Shown here in pieces: positions 8,362 through 17,421 of a stretch of 64,000 nt of DNA (positions within the stretch are counted from its first letter, which is position 1; the number at the start of each line of letters is the position of its first letter). The DNA comes from Brucella anthropi ATCC 49188. Lineage in GTDB: Bacteria; Pseudomonadota; Alphaproteobacteria; Rhizobiales; Rhizobiaceae. The position numbers were made by a program, and so were the translations under genes. The stretch is from assembly GCF_000017405.1 (NCBI RefSeq), contig NC_009668.1, positions 391,001-455,000 of the forward strand, read 5' to 3'. Under the pieces are notes generated by a model. It saw only the letters and a program-made list of their open reading frames with translations, was not told the DNA's origin and did no database searches.

Positions 8362-9399
8362 ATGACGGAAGCCAAGCGCGTTCTGGAGGGGAAGATTTAC
8401 CCTTCTGACGAAAAGGCGCAGCTATTCAACAATATGGAGCCGCAAAGCGGTGCCAGTGGAGCGGCAAGTCTTGCGCAACCAGTGCAGGAGTTTCGCTTGC
8501 CGGTCAGTGACCTGCATGAACTTTCCGTTTTGGAATATGGCAATCCAAAAGGGATCCCAGCTGTCTTTCTACATGGCGGTCCCGGTGCGGGTGTCTCGGC
8601 CAAGCAGATTGCCAGTTTCGATCTCAACACTTATCGTGTCATCACCTTCGATCAACGCGGTGCGGGCCGTTCCACCCCTATCGCGGAAATTGCTGAAAAC
8701 ACCACACAGCATCTGATCGCGGACATGGAGACCCTGCGCAAAAAACTGGGTATCAAGCGCTGGCTTGTGGCCGGAGGCTCTTGGGGATCATGTCTTTCGC
8801 TTGCCTATGGAATAGTGCATCCGCAGCACTGTCTCGGGTTTCGGCTGCACGGAATATTTCTGGGCGGGCAGGAGGATGTTGACTGGTGGTTCCATGGCTG
8901 CCGTGCCATTTTCCCGGATCACTGGCAGGAATTCGCCGAATTCGTACAGGAAAGTGAGCGCGCCGACCTGCTCGCCGCCTACTATACGCGGCTAACGTCT
9001 GGTGATCCGGTACAAGAGCAGGCGGCGGCCCAGAGCCTGCGCGGATTTTCGGCGCGCACGCAGACCTTCGAACCGGACACGAACCACGTCTCCGAACTTC
9101 TGAAGCCGGAAGCGGCCTTGGCCGTATCACGCATTTTTACCCACTATTGCATCAACCGCGCTTTCTTGCCGGAGAATTATCTCATCGGGAGTATTGATCG
9201 TATTCGTCACCTGCCGGCCGAAATTGTGCAGGCGCGATACGATACGGTGACGCCGATGATGACGGCCTGGAAACTCAAGGAAGCCTGGCCGGAGGCCGGA
9301 TTCACCGTCGTCACACTTGCCAATCACCAGTCGACGATCGGCCCAATGGCCGATGCGCTGGCAGCTGCATCTGCCCGGCTGGCGCGGCAGTTGGTGTAA
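8362..9399 (+). CDS. Proline iminopeptidase-like alpha/beta hydrolase
   Basis: 345 residues, S33 family. The oxyanion block HGGPGAG lies at residues 71-77 and the nucleophile elbow GGSWGS has Ser140. ARYDTVTP provides the likely acid Asp, and the expected His lies in ANHQS near the C-terminus. The segment DQRGAGRS is typical of prolyl aminopeptidases, which release N-terminal proline from peptides. The N-terminus is about 30 residues longer than usual; ATG 8362 is supported by GGGGA upstream, whereas ATG 8434 has no ribosome site. It sits between the isoaspartyl peptidase and an S9 peptidase. Confidence 0.85.
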   Translation: MTEAKRVLEGKIYPSDEKAQLFNNMEPQSGASGAASLAQPVQEFRLPVSDLHELSVLEYGNPKGIPAVFLHGGPGAGVSAKQIASFDLNTYRVITFDQRGAGRSTPIAEIAENTTQHLIADMETLRKKLGIKRWLVAGGSWGSCLSLAYGIVHPQHCLGFRLHGIFLGGQEDVDWWFHGCRAIFPDHWQEFAEFVQESERADLLAAYYTRLTSGDPVQEQAAAQSLRGFSARTQTFEPDTNHVSELLKPEAALAVSRIFTHYCINRAFLPENYLIGSIDRIRHLPAEIVQARYDTVTPMMTAWKLKEAWPEAGFTVVTLANHQSTIGPMADALAAASARLARQLV

Positions 9400-9435
9400 C
9401 CCAGTTCATCAATGTTTGGAATTGAGGACAATTCG

Positions 9436-11253
9436 ATGTTCGATACAAGGACCGCCGATACATCGATTTCGATGACGCACTACGTCGATATCTGCAAGGC
9501 GGTGAAGCCCGCCGTGTCGCCGGACGGTGAACTTCTGGTCTATCTCAGCGATGAAAGCGGTACGGCACAGGTTTGGGCGCGCTCGCTTGCAGGTGGCAAG
9601 CCACGCCAGCTCACCAATCTGCCGGAACCGGTCGGCAATCTTGCCTTCAATCCCAAGAACCGTGATCTGCTGATCACCACAGACTGGGGTGGCGACGAAC
9701 GTCACCAGCTGTGGCTGATCGAAGACGCCGAAGGTGAGCCGCGCCTCCTCACCACCGATACTACGGTGGTGCACGCCTGGGGCTGCTGGTCGCCGGATGG
9801 CACCCAGATCGCCTATAGCGCTAATTATCGCGACCGTTCGCACATGGATATTCATGTGATGACCGTTGCAACGGGCGAGACGAAATGCGTCTACGAGGGT
9901 ATCGGCTGGCGCAGCCCGGCAGCTTTTGCGCCCGATGGCAAGTCGCTTCTGGTCAATGATTGCCAGCGTGCCATGACGGATCAGGACTTCTGCCGCCTCG
10001 ACCTCGAAACAGGTGCCTATGAAAACATTCTGCCGCATGAAGGCCGGGCGCACTATCAGGCACCGAAATTCTTCAAGGATGGCTCCGGTATTCTGTTGAT
10101 TGCCGATCAGGAACGCGAGTATCTCTCGGTCATGGTCAAGCCGCATAACGCGGCATCGCTGACCGAACTCGCCGCTTTTGAAGGGCAGGATGTTGAAGCG
10201 CTCGCAATCTCACCTGATCAAAACAGGATAGCACTCGTCCTGAACCGTCAGGGCTGGAATGATTTGGTTCTGATCGGTCGCGACGGAGCGGTGCTGAAAC
10301 AGCTAGAGATGCCGGTTGTCGGGGTCGTTGCTTCGATTGCATGGACGCCCGATGGCATGTCGTTGATCATGCCTGTGGAAGGTGCAGCGACGTCGGGCGA
10401 TATCTGGCGCTGCGATGTTGAAAGCCGTGTTTTTACACGCCTGACAGATGCGCCGAAAGCCAAGGTGAAATTGCCGGCCTTTCTGGAACCAACGGTAACG
10501 AGCGTTGCAAGTTTCGACGGTCTGGACGTTCCATATTTCGTCTACAAGCCGGAGCGTGCACCGGGTCGTGATGGTTATCCAGTTATGATCATTGTGCATG
10601 GCGGTCCTGAAGCCCAGTGGAAACCGGATTTCCGGGCGGACATCCAGTACATGCTGGCACGGGGCATCATGGTCATCGCGCCGAATATTCGCGGCAGCAC
10701 CGGTTATGGCCGCGACTACCAGCATCTCGACGATCGTGAACTACGCATGGACAGCGTCGCCGATCTCAAAGCGGTGCGCATGGCGGTCGCGACACGCGGT
10801 GATGTGGATGAAAGCCGTATTGGCGTGTTTGGCCGGTCTTATGGCGGATTCATGGTCCTCTCGGCCATGACGGAATATCCCGACCTGTGGAAGCTTGGTG
10901 TCGAATATTACGGGATCGCCAATTTTCTCACTCTGCTGCAGACAACGGGACCGTGGCGCAAGGAACTGCGCGCCATCGAATATGGTGATGCCGAAACCAT
11001 GCGGGATGAGCTGGAGCGGTTCTCGCCCATCAATCGCATAGGCAATATCGCCGCGCCATTGATGATCGCGCATGGTCTGGAAGACCCGCGTGTCACGCCG
11101 TGCGAAAGCGAGATGGTTTATTCGTGCCTGCGCGGCCTCGGCAAACCGATCGAATATCTGCGTGTACCGCATGAGGGCCATGGCTTCGCGCGTATCGAAA
11201 ATCGGCGCCGCGTGTTTGGCGCGCTGGCCCGTTTCATTGACGAGAATCTTTAA
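9436..11253 (+). CDS. S9 prolyl oligopeptidase-family peptidase
   Basis: 605 residues. The N-terminal two thirds form a beta-propeller of TolB/WD-like blades (repeated VSPDGE, WSPDGTQI, FAPDGKSL, WTPDGMS). The C-terminal peptidase domain carries GRSYGG with Ser near residue 468, and an HGHGF-like His segment (EGHGFARIENR) near the end. IVHGGPEAQW gives the oxyanion region. No signal peptide is seen, so it acts in the cytosol. Such enzymes are dipeptidyl or acylaminoacyl peptidases. ATG 9436 was chosen over 9412 because GAGGA lies eight bases before it. Confidence 0.9.
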   Translation: MFDTRTADTSISMTHYVDICKAVKPAVSPDGELLVYLSDESGTAQVWARSLAGGKPRQLTNLPEPVGNLAFNPKNRDLLITTDWGGDERHQLWLIEDAEGEPRLLTTDTTVVHAWGCWSPDGTQIAYSANYRDRSHMDIHVMTVATGETKCVYEGIGWRSPAAFAPDGKSLLVNDCQRAMTDQDFCRLDLETGAYENILPHEGRAHYQAPKFFKDGSGILLIADQEREYLSVMVKPHNAASLTELAAFEGQDVEALAISPDQNRIALVLNRQGWNDLVLIGRDGAVLKQLEMPVVGVVASIAWTPDGMSLIMPVEGAATSGDIWRCDVESRVFTRLTDAPKAKVKLPAFLEPTVTSVASFDGLDVPYFVYKPERAPGRDGYPVMIIVHGGPEAQWKPDFRADIQYMLARGIMVIAPNIRGSTGYGRDYQHLDDRELRMDSVADLKAVRMAVATRGDVDESRIGVFGRSYGGFMVLSAMTEYPDLWKLGVEYYGIANFLTLLQTTGPWRKELRAIEYGDAETMRDELERFSPINRIGNIAAPLMIAHGLEDPRVTPCESEMVYSCLRGLGKPIEYLRVPHEGHGFARIENRRRVFGALARFIDENL

Positions 11254-11276
11254 GAGCATTGTTGGGAGAGAACACC

Positions 11277-12701
11277 GTGAAGAATGGTGAAGATATCTGG
11301 GATCTGGTGGACGCGAAGAAGGCTGATTTTGAAGCCTTGAGTGACCGCGTCTGGGGCATGCCGGAGATCGCTTATACCGAATATAAGTCCTGTGCCGAGC
11401 ATACTGCAATGTTGAAGGAACAGGGGTTTCGTATTGCCGAGAACGTAGCGGGCATTCCCACCGCCGTGATGGGTGAAGCCGGGGATGGTGGACCGGTCAT
11501 CGCAATCTTGGGTGAATACGATGCCCTTCCGGGCCTCAGCCAGGAAGCGGGTATTGCGGAACCCCGTCCGATCCCTGGTACGGGACATGGCCATGGTTGC
11601 GGCCACAATCTTCTGGGTTCCGCCGCCATTTTGGCTGCGACGGCGGTTAAGGACTGGCTGGAACAGACCGGCAAGAAGGGACGTGTACGCTATTACGGTT
11701 GTCCGGCGGAAGAAGGTGGGGCGGCGAAGTCGTTCATGGCGCGTGCTGGCGCTTTCGATGATGTCGACATTGCCATCTGCTGGCATCCGGCTTCGTTCAC
11801 CCAGGTAGACGACGCGCAGTCGCTCGCCAATACGCGCATGGATTTCGAGTTTACCGGACGGGCCTCCCACGCCGCCGCGGCACCGCATCTGGGGCGCTCG
11901 GCTCTGGATGCGGTGGAGCTGATGAGCGTCGGTTGCAATTATTTGCGTGAACACATCCCTTCTGATTGCCGTCTTCACTATGCCTATCTCAATGCGGGCG
12001 GTATCGCGCCGAATGTCGTTCAAGCCAAAGCCAAGGTGCGCTACGCCATCCGGGCAACCGATCTTCCGGGTATGTTCGCTCTCAACGACCGGGTGAAGAA
12101 GGTTGCAGAAGGCGCTGCGATGATGACGGAAACGACCGTCAACATCTCCATTATGAGCGCGGTGTCGAACCTGCTCGGTAATACGCCGCTGGAAATCGCG
12201 ATGCATTCGAACATGGAACGTCTGGGCGGTGTGCCGTTTGACGATGTGGATCGTGCCTTCGCAGCCAAGATTCAGGCAACACTTTCGAAGGAAGACATTG
12301 AAACCGATTATCTGCGCGTCGGCCAGCCATTGGCGGAAAACGAGCCGCTATGCAACTACGTCTTGCCGCGCGAACAGAAGGGTGTGCCGATGATCGGTTC
12401 CACTGATCTGGGCGATGTAAGCTGGGTCGTCCCGACCGTTCAGGCTCGCGTGGCAACACATGCGATCGGCTCGCCCGGTCATTCGTGGCAGATCACCGCA
12501 CAAGGCAAGATGCCAGCCGCGCATAAGGGCATGGTCTACGCCGCCAAGGTGATGGCGGGCACTGCGCTTGATGTTCTTCAGAACGAGAAAACCCTGAACG
12601 ACGCCAAGGCTGATCACAAGGCTCGTACGGCAAAGACGCCCTATACCTGCCCGATCCCGTCAGACGTCAATCCGCCGCTCCAACCGCGTCCAGCAGACTG
12701 A
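11277..12701 (+). CDS. M20 family amidohydrolase, AbgB-like
   Basis: 474 residues. Metal-binding blocks of the M20D aminoacylase group are visible: GEYDALPGL, GHGHGCGHNLLGSAA and PAEEGGAAKS. The dimerisation domain has the segment FTGRASHAAAAPHLGRSALDAVELM. The C-terminal STDLGDVSWVVPT and HSW blocks are close to AbgB, the p-aminobenzoyl-glutamate hydrolase subunit. It would hydrolyse an amide of an acylated amino acid or short peptide. GTG 11277 has GGAGAG at good spacing and follows the S9 peptidase by 23 bases, so it belongs to the same operon. No AbgA partner is present. Confidence 0.87.
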   Translation: MKNGEDIWDLVDAKKADFEALSDRVWGMPEIAYTEYKSCAEHTAMLKEQGFRIAENVAGIPTAVMGEAGDGGPVIAILGEYDALPGLSQEAGIAEPRPIPGTGHGHGCGHNLLGSAAILAATAVKDWLEQTGKKGRVRYYGCPAEEGGAAKSFMARAGAFDDVDIAICWHPASFTQVDDAQSLANTRMDFEFTGRASHAAAAPHLGRSALDAVELMSVGCNYLREHIPSDCRLHYAYLNAGGIAPNVVQAKAKVRYAIRATDLPGMFALNDRVKKVAEGAAMMTETTVNISIMSAVSNLLGNTPLEIAMHSNMERLGGVPFDDVDRAFAAKIQATLSKEDIETDYLRVGQPLAENEPLCNYVLPREQKGVPMIGSTDLGDVSWVVPTVQARVATHAIGSPGHSWQITAQGKMPAAHKGMVYAAKVMAGTALDVLQNEKTLNDAKADHKARTAKTPYTCPIPSDVNPPLQPRPAD

Positions 12702-12722
12702 CTGGCTGAATAATTGCATTTC

Positions 12723-12746
12723 GTGCCACGCGGGCTCGCGCGGCAC
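12723..12746 (+). promoter_or_regulatory. Intercistronic hairpin before the peptide-binding protein gene
   Basis: Stem GTGCCACGCG / CGCGCGGCAC (nine of ten pairs) with loop GGCT, 35 bases before the ATG of the solute-binding protein. The following CTTTCG is only a weak T-run, so partial termination or 5' end protection of the downstream message are the likely roles. Confidence 0.5.
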
Positions 12747-12781
12747 CTTTCGAAAATGCTCAACCATAAAAGGGGATAATA

Positions 12782-14398
12782 ATGCAAAAACAAAAGACAA
12801 CCATCTTGCGCCGTACCACAGCACTCGCACTTGTCGCCGGTATGAGTGCTGCGACGTTCCCTGCTGAGGCCGCGTCGCCACCGAACGCGCTTGTCATGGC
12901 GTGGAACATCGACGCTATCAGCACTTTTGACCCAGCACAGATCGGTGAGGCGGCTACCAACGAGATCATCCAGAATATCTGCGACCCCATGGTTGATTTC
13001 GATCCGACTGACGAGACCAAGATCGTGCCGCAACTCGCCAAAAGCTGGGACGTCTCGCAGGACGGTCTGCAGATCACGTTCCACATGCGCGATGACCTGA
13101 AGTTTGACAATGGCGACAAGGCGACGGCGGGCGATATGGCCTGGTCGCTCCAGCGCGCAGTCAAGCTGGGTTTTGGCAATGCCGCGACGTTGACAGAATA
13201 TGGTTTCACCAAGGACAATGTGGACCATACCATCTTGGCACCTGACGACGACACGGTCGTTTTCAAGCTGGACAAGCCTTATCCGGTCAACCTCATTCTG
13301 GCAGCGATCGCTGCCAACCGGGTTGCCAGCCTTCTTAATCAGAAGGTGTTGATGGAGAACCAGGTCGATAATGACATGGGCAACAAATATCTGGCCACTC
13401 GGTCAGAATGCGTCGGCCCCTACAAGTTGATGCGGTGGAACCCCGCCGAAGTGGTTATCCTTCAGGCGACCGACAATTACTGGGGAGAAGCGCCGAAGCT
13501 CAAACAGGTACTGATCCGCCATGTTTCAGAAGCGGGAACTCAACGGCTTCTGCTTGAAAAAGGTGACATAGACATTGCTCGCGATCTGACGTCGGAGGAC
13601 CTGCGCGATCTCGAAGCCCAGGATAAGGTGACCGCTTCACGCTCGCTAAAGCCTTCGCTGTTCTATTGGAATTTCAACAATGCCGATCCGATCTTCGCCA
13701 ATGAAAAGGTGCGCCTCGCAATGCGCTATCTCATTGATTACGAGGGCCTCGGCAAGACGGTCATCAACAATGTCGGCGTGCCGCGTGCGAGCTTCGTGCA
13801 GTTAGGTGCTTTCGGTGCACTGGATGAGAAGGAAGGGCAGCCCTTCAAACTCGATGTGGAAAAGGCTCGTGAACTGCTGAAGGAAGCCGGTTACGAGAAG
13901 GGCTTCGAGACGACGATGTTTATCAGTACTGCGCCTTATGCGGCTCCGATTGCCCAGAGCATTCAGGATGCCGCCGCCAAGGTCGGCGTGAAGATCAAGA
14001 TCGAACGCATGGCCAACGCGCAATTGTTCAGCCGCATTCGCGGTCGTGAGTTCCAGACGTCGCTGATGGGCTGGCAGACCACCGTTCCGGACGCGCATGG
14101 CAATGCTTCGCGTCAGATTTTCAATCCTGATAACCGGGCTGAGGCCAAGCAGACCATGTATCCGAGCTGGCGCGCGAGCTATTTCAATGAAGCGGTCAAC
14201 AAGGAGGTCGACACGGCTTTGTTCGAGAAGGACGAGGCCAAACGCAAACAGATGTATATCGATCTGCAGAAGGAGATGATGGAGAAGGGGCCGCACGCCT
14301 TCATTTTCCAGATCTATAATGTCGCTGGCGTTAACAAGGCTATGAAGAACTGGAGCTGGAACGGCTTCCGCGTCTACTACGATCTGGCCGCGAAATAG
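12782..14398 (+). CDS. Peptide ABC transporter solute-binding protein (SBP family 5)
   Basis: 538 residues. A Sec signal peptide is visible (basic MQKQKTTILRR, hydrophobic core, AEAAS cleavage near residue 32). The mature sequence has the family 5 layout: FDPAQIGEAATNEIIQNICDPMVDF, then AKSWDVSQDGLQITFHMRDDLKFDNGD, and late FNNADPIFANEKVRLAMRYLIDYE. It is periplasmic and delivers peptides or related solutes to the two permeases that follow. AAAGGGGA precedes the ATG. Its gene is bracketed by RNA hairpins on both sides, consistent with higher expression than the permeases. The four preceding peptidases suggest that the ligand is a peptide. Confidence 0.93.
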   Translation: MQKQKTTILRRTTALALVAGMSAATFPAEAASPPNALVMAWNIDAISTFDPAQIGEAATNEIIQNICDPMVDFDPTDETKIVPQLAKSWDVSQDGLQITFHMRDDLKFDNGDKATAGDMAWSLQRAVKLGFGNAATLTEYGFTKDNVDHTILAPDDDTVVFKLDKPYPVNLILAAIAANRVASLLNQKVLMENQVDNDMGNKYLATRSECVGPYKLMRWNPAEVVILQATDNYWGEAPKLKQVLIRHVSEAGTQRLLLEKGDIDIARDLTSEDLRDLEAQDKVTASRSLKPSLFYWNFNNADPIFANEKVRLAMRYLIDYEGLGKTVINNVGVPRASFVQLGAFGALDEKEGQPFKLDVEKARELLKEAGYEKGFETTMFISTAPYAAPIAQSIQDAAAKVGVKIKIERMANAQLFSRIRGREFQTSLMGWQTTVPDAHGNASRQIFNPDNRAEAKQTMYPSWRASYFNEAVNKEVDTALFEKDEAKRKQMYIDLQKEMMEKGPHAFIFQIYNVAGVNKAMKNWSWNGFRVYYDLAAK

Positions 14399-14411
14399 CG
14401 AGAATAGCGTT

Positions 14412-14438
14412 CCCGGTGGCTTCCTCACAGTCGCCGGG
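14412..14438 (+). promoter_or_regulatory. Hairpin after the binding-protein gene
   Basis: Stem CCCGGTGGCT / AGTCGCCGGG (ten pairs, two of them G-T) with loop TCCTCAC, 13 bases after the stop. No T-tract, so it looks like a 3' stabiliser or attenuator within the operon. A second weak stem CCCG / CGGG lies near 14507-14525. Confidence 0.5.
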
Positions 14439-14532
14439 CGTTCTTCGCTTCGATGGATGACCGTGTGACCGCTTGTGGCTCGCAGTGCGATCCTGGCCCG
14501 GCATCCCGTTTTTCTCTTTCGGGAATTTGCAG

Positions 14533-15609
14533 ATGACGACGCACGAAATCATGGACGACGTGGAGGAGGTGGACCGCGACAGGGAAGCCGGTCCGGTGCT
14601 TCAGTTTCTCGCCGCCACAGTGCGCCTGATCATTTCAGTGGCGATTACGCTTCTGGGATTGGTCACACTGACCTTTTTCATCAGCCGCCTTTTGCCGCTC
14701 GATCCGGTTATTGCCATGCTGGGGGACAATGTTTCCCAAGAAGCCTATGACACGATGTATCGTAAGTTGGGTCTCGACCAGCCGTTGATCGTGCAATACG
14801 GCCTATACCTCAAGAATGCGCTTATGTTCGATTTTGGCAACGCGCTGACTTCCGGTCGTCCGGTACTGGAAGATATTGCACGCGTCTTCCCAGCCACCAT
14901 CGAACTGGCGACCGTGGCTATCGTCATCGGCACCACGCTTGGTATTCCGCTTGGTGTTTTCTCTGCCATGTATCGCAATTCGCCGCTGGACCATGTCGTG
15001 CGTATGGTCAGTTTGCTTGGCTATTCTACGCCGAACTTCTGGCTCGGTCTGATGGCACTGCTGATCTTCTATGCCACGTTGGGTTGGATCGGTGGGCCGG
15101 GGCGGATCGACTTCATCTACGAATATTCCGTCGAACCGACGACCGGCTTCTTGCTTCTCGACAGCGCAATGCAGGGGCAGTGGGATGCATTTTGGAACGC
15201 TATAAGCCATATCATCATGCCGGCCCTGATCCTCGCGTTTGGCTCAATGGCTTACATCAGCCGCATGACGCGTGGCTTCATGATCGAGCAGCTCAATCAG
15301 GAATATATTATCACTGCGCGCGTCAAGGGGTTGTCCTGGGCGCGTACCGTTTGGGGTCATGCATTCCGCAATGTTGCGGTTCAGGTCGTGACGGTGGTGG
15401 CGTTGTCCTATGCGTTCCTGCTGGAAGGTGCGGTGCTGACCGAAACGGTGTTCGCATGGCCGGGCTTTGGGCGCTATCTCACCAATGCGCTTCTGGCGGG
15501 TGACATGAACGCGGTGGTCGGCTGCACGCTGATTGTCGGCATCCTGTTTGTTGGTATCAACCTGATCAGCGATCTTCTGTATCGCGTTTTTGATCCTCGC
15601 ACACGATAG
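14533..15609 (+). CDS. ABC transporter permease, DppB-type
   Basis: 358 residues, inner-membrane protein with about six or seven hydrophobic helices. The first helix (VRLIISVAITLLGLVTLTFFI) comes after an acidic cytosolic N-terminus. The family block DPVIAMLGDNVSQEAYDTMYRKLGLDQPLIVQY and the EAA-like loop ARVKGLSWARTVWGHAFRN are as in DppB. It forms the channel with the next permease. Start 14533 was chosen to give the normal length; an in-frame upstream start at 14473 lies in the hairpin-containing spacer. Confidence 0.92.
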   Translation: MTTHEIMDDVEEVDRDREAGPVLQFLAATVRLIISVAITLLGLVTLTFFISRLLPLDPVIAMLGDNVSQEAYDTMYRKLGLDQPLIVQYGLYLKNALMFDFGNALTSGRPVLEDIARVFPATIELATVAIVIGTTLGIPLGVFSAMYRNSPLDHVVRMVSLLGYSTPNFWLGLMALLIFYATLGWIGGPGRIDFIYEYSVEPTTGFLLLDSAMQGQWDAFWNAISHIIMPALILAFGSMAYISRMTRGFMIEQLNQEYIITARVKGLSWARTVWGHAFRNVAVQVVTVVALSYAFLLEGAVLTETVFAWPGFGRYLTNALLAGDMNAVVGCTLIVGILFVGINLISDLLYRVFDPRTR

Positions 15610-15619
15610 GACACTGCCG

Positions 15620-16552
15620 ATGAACACCCACACCAGCACATCGTCGGCCCAAACTTCCAATTCTCTGCGGGGTTGGCTGACTGCCCCCGTGCCTACTTCT
15701 GCCTTTCAGGCCAATATCCAGCAGTTACGCCGTTCCTGGTTCAAGCTGATGGCCAATACGTCCGCCGTGTTCGGTCTGGCCGTAATCGTGCTTTTGGTAC
15801 TGGTAGCTATTTTTGCGCCTCTCATCGCGACGCACGACATTGGTGCCAACAATCTCGCTAACCGGCTTCAACCACCGTCATGGGGGCATTTCTTTGGTAC
15901 GGACGAACTGGGGCGCGATATTTTCAGCCGCCTTGTCTATGGCTCGCGCATCACGCTTTACATCGTGACGCTGACTGCTGTCATCGCTGCGCCTATTGGT
16001 CTCGTCGTTGGCACCACCGCAGGCTATATGGGCGGCTGGGTTGATACGGCACTGATGCGTATTGTCGATATCTTTCTTGCTTTTCCTAGTCTCGTGCTCG
16101 CGCTGTCCTTTGCTGCAGCGCTTGGGCCAGGCATCGAAAATGCCGTTATCGCCATTTCGCTCGCCGCATGGCCACCGATAGCCCGTCTTGCACGTGCCGA
16201 AACACTGACCATCCGCTCGTCTGACTATGTGGCCGCCATTCGTCTGCAGGGGGCTTCCACGATGCGGGTAATTACGAAACATGTCGTGCCGATGTGCATT
16301 CCGTCGGTGGTGATCCGCATTACGCTCAACATGTCTTCGATCATTCTGACGGCCGCCGGCCTTGGCTTTCTCGGTCTTGGCGCACAGCCGCCAAGCCCGG
16401 AATGGGGCGCGATGCTTTCCAGTGGTCGCGAATTCATGATGACCTCGTGGTGGCTTGCTGCTGTACCCGGCACTGCAATCTTGATCGCGAGCCTCGCCTT
16501 CAACTTGTTCGGCGACGGTTTGCGCGACGTTCTCGACCCCAGAAACGGATAA
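15620..16552 (+). CDS. ABC transporter permease, DppC-type
   Basis: 310 residues. An N-terminal cytosolic segment is followed by a helix (VFGLAVIVLLVLVAIFAPLIA), then the DppC block WGHFFGTDELGRDIFSRLVYGSR and the EAA loop AIRLQGASTMRVITKHVVP. The C-terminus GLRDVLDPRNG is the common ending of this family. AGGACA lies upstream of ATG 15620, ten bases after the DppB stop. It pairs with the DppB-type subunit in the inner membrane. Confidence 0.92.
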   Translation: MNTHTSTSSAQTSNSLRGWLTAPVPTSAFQANIQQLRRSWFKLMANTSAVFGLAVIVLLVLVAIFAPLIATHDIGANNLANRLQPPSWGHFFGTDELGRDIFSRLVYGSRITLYIVTLTAVIAAPIGLVVGTTAGYMGGWVDTALMRIVDIFLAFPSLVLALSFAAALGPGIENAVIAISLAAWPPIARLARAETLTIRSSDYVAAIRLQGASTMRVITKHVVPMCIPSVVIRITLNMSSIILTAAGLGFLGLGAQPPSPEWGAMLSSGREFMMTSWWLAAVPGTAILIASLAFNLFGDGLRDVLDPRNG

Positions 16553-16557
16553 GATCG

Positions 16558-17421
16558 ATGACAAAACCATTGCTTGAAGTTGACGATCTGTGGGTGTCGT
16601 TTCCCGGCGTTGACCGCAATATCGATGTCGTTCGTGGTATCAGTTTTTCCATTGGTCGTGAAAAGGTTGGCATTGTAGGCGAATCCGGCTCCGGCAAATC
16701 GATGACTGGGCGCTCGATCCTCAAGCTGACACCAAAGGCGGCACAAATCCGCGCCAAGAGCCTGCGTTTCGGTGAGATAGACCTGCTGTCGGCCAGCGAA
16801 CGTCAGATGCGCGGTGTACGTGGCAACCGCATTTCGATGATCCTTCAGGACCCGAAATATTCGCTCAACCCGCTGATCCGTATCGGTGATCAAATCATGG
16901 AGGCCTATCGGCTACACCATCGGGTGAAATCGGCGGCGGCACGACAGAAGACAATTGCCATGCTGGAGGCCGTGCATATACGCGATCCCGAGCGTGTCAT
17001 GCGTCTGTTCCCGCATGAGATTTCCGGTGGCATGGGCCAGCGTGTGATGATCGCCATGATGCTGATCCCTGAACCGGACATGATTATTGCTGACGAACCG
17101 ACCTCCGCGCTCGACGTGACTGTGCGGCGTCAGGTTTTGACTGTGCTCGATGAATTGGTCAGCCGTTCAGGCACTGGGTTGATGTTCATCAGCCATGACC
17201 TCAACCTGGTGGCGGACTTCTGCGACCGGGTACTGGTTATGTATGCGGGGCGCATCATGGAAGATCTGCCGGCCAAGGACCTGCACAAGGCGCGTCATCC
17301 CTACACTCAGGCGCTTCTGGCAAGTCTTCCTCGGCTGGATCAGCCGGTCGATATGCTGAAGGTGCCCGAACGCGACAAAAGCTGGCTCACCGAGCCGACG
17401 CTGGTGGGAGAAAACTCATGA
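16558..17421 (+). CDS. ABC transporter ATPase, DppD-type
   Basis: 287 residues. Walker A GESGSGKS near residue 42, signature ISGGMGQR, Walker B MIIADEPTSALD and the switch His in FISHDLNLV are all intact. The C-terminal segment HPYTQALLASLPRLDQPVDML is the oligopeptide-transporter extension. It starts five bases after the DppC stop, and its end overlaps the next ATPase by four bases. Together the two ATPases energise the importer. Confidence 0.93.
   Translation: MTKPLLEVDDLWVSFPGVDRNIDVVRGISFSIGREKVGIVGESGSGKSMTGRSILKLTPKAAQIRAKSLRFGEIDLLSASERQMRGVRGNRISMILQDPKYSLNPLIRIGDQIMEAYRLHHRVKSAAARQKTIAMLEAVHIRDPERVMRLFPHEISGGMGQRVMIAMMLIPEPDMIIADEPTSALDVTVRRQVLTVLDELVSRSGTGLMFISHDLNLVADFCDRVLVMYAGRIMEDLPAKDLHKARHPYTQALLASLPRLDQPVDMLKVPERDKSWLTEPTLVGENS

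Noticed and set aside
11250..12206. 318-codon minus-strand frame across the M20 amidohydrolase
   Set aside because: Antisense to conserved metal-binding blocks of the M20 gene and without a recognisable product.
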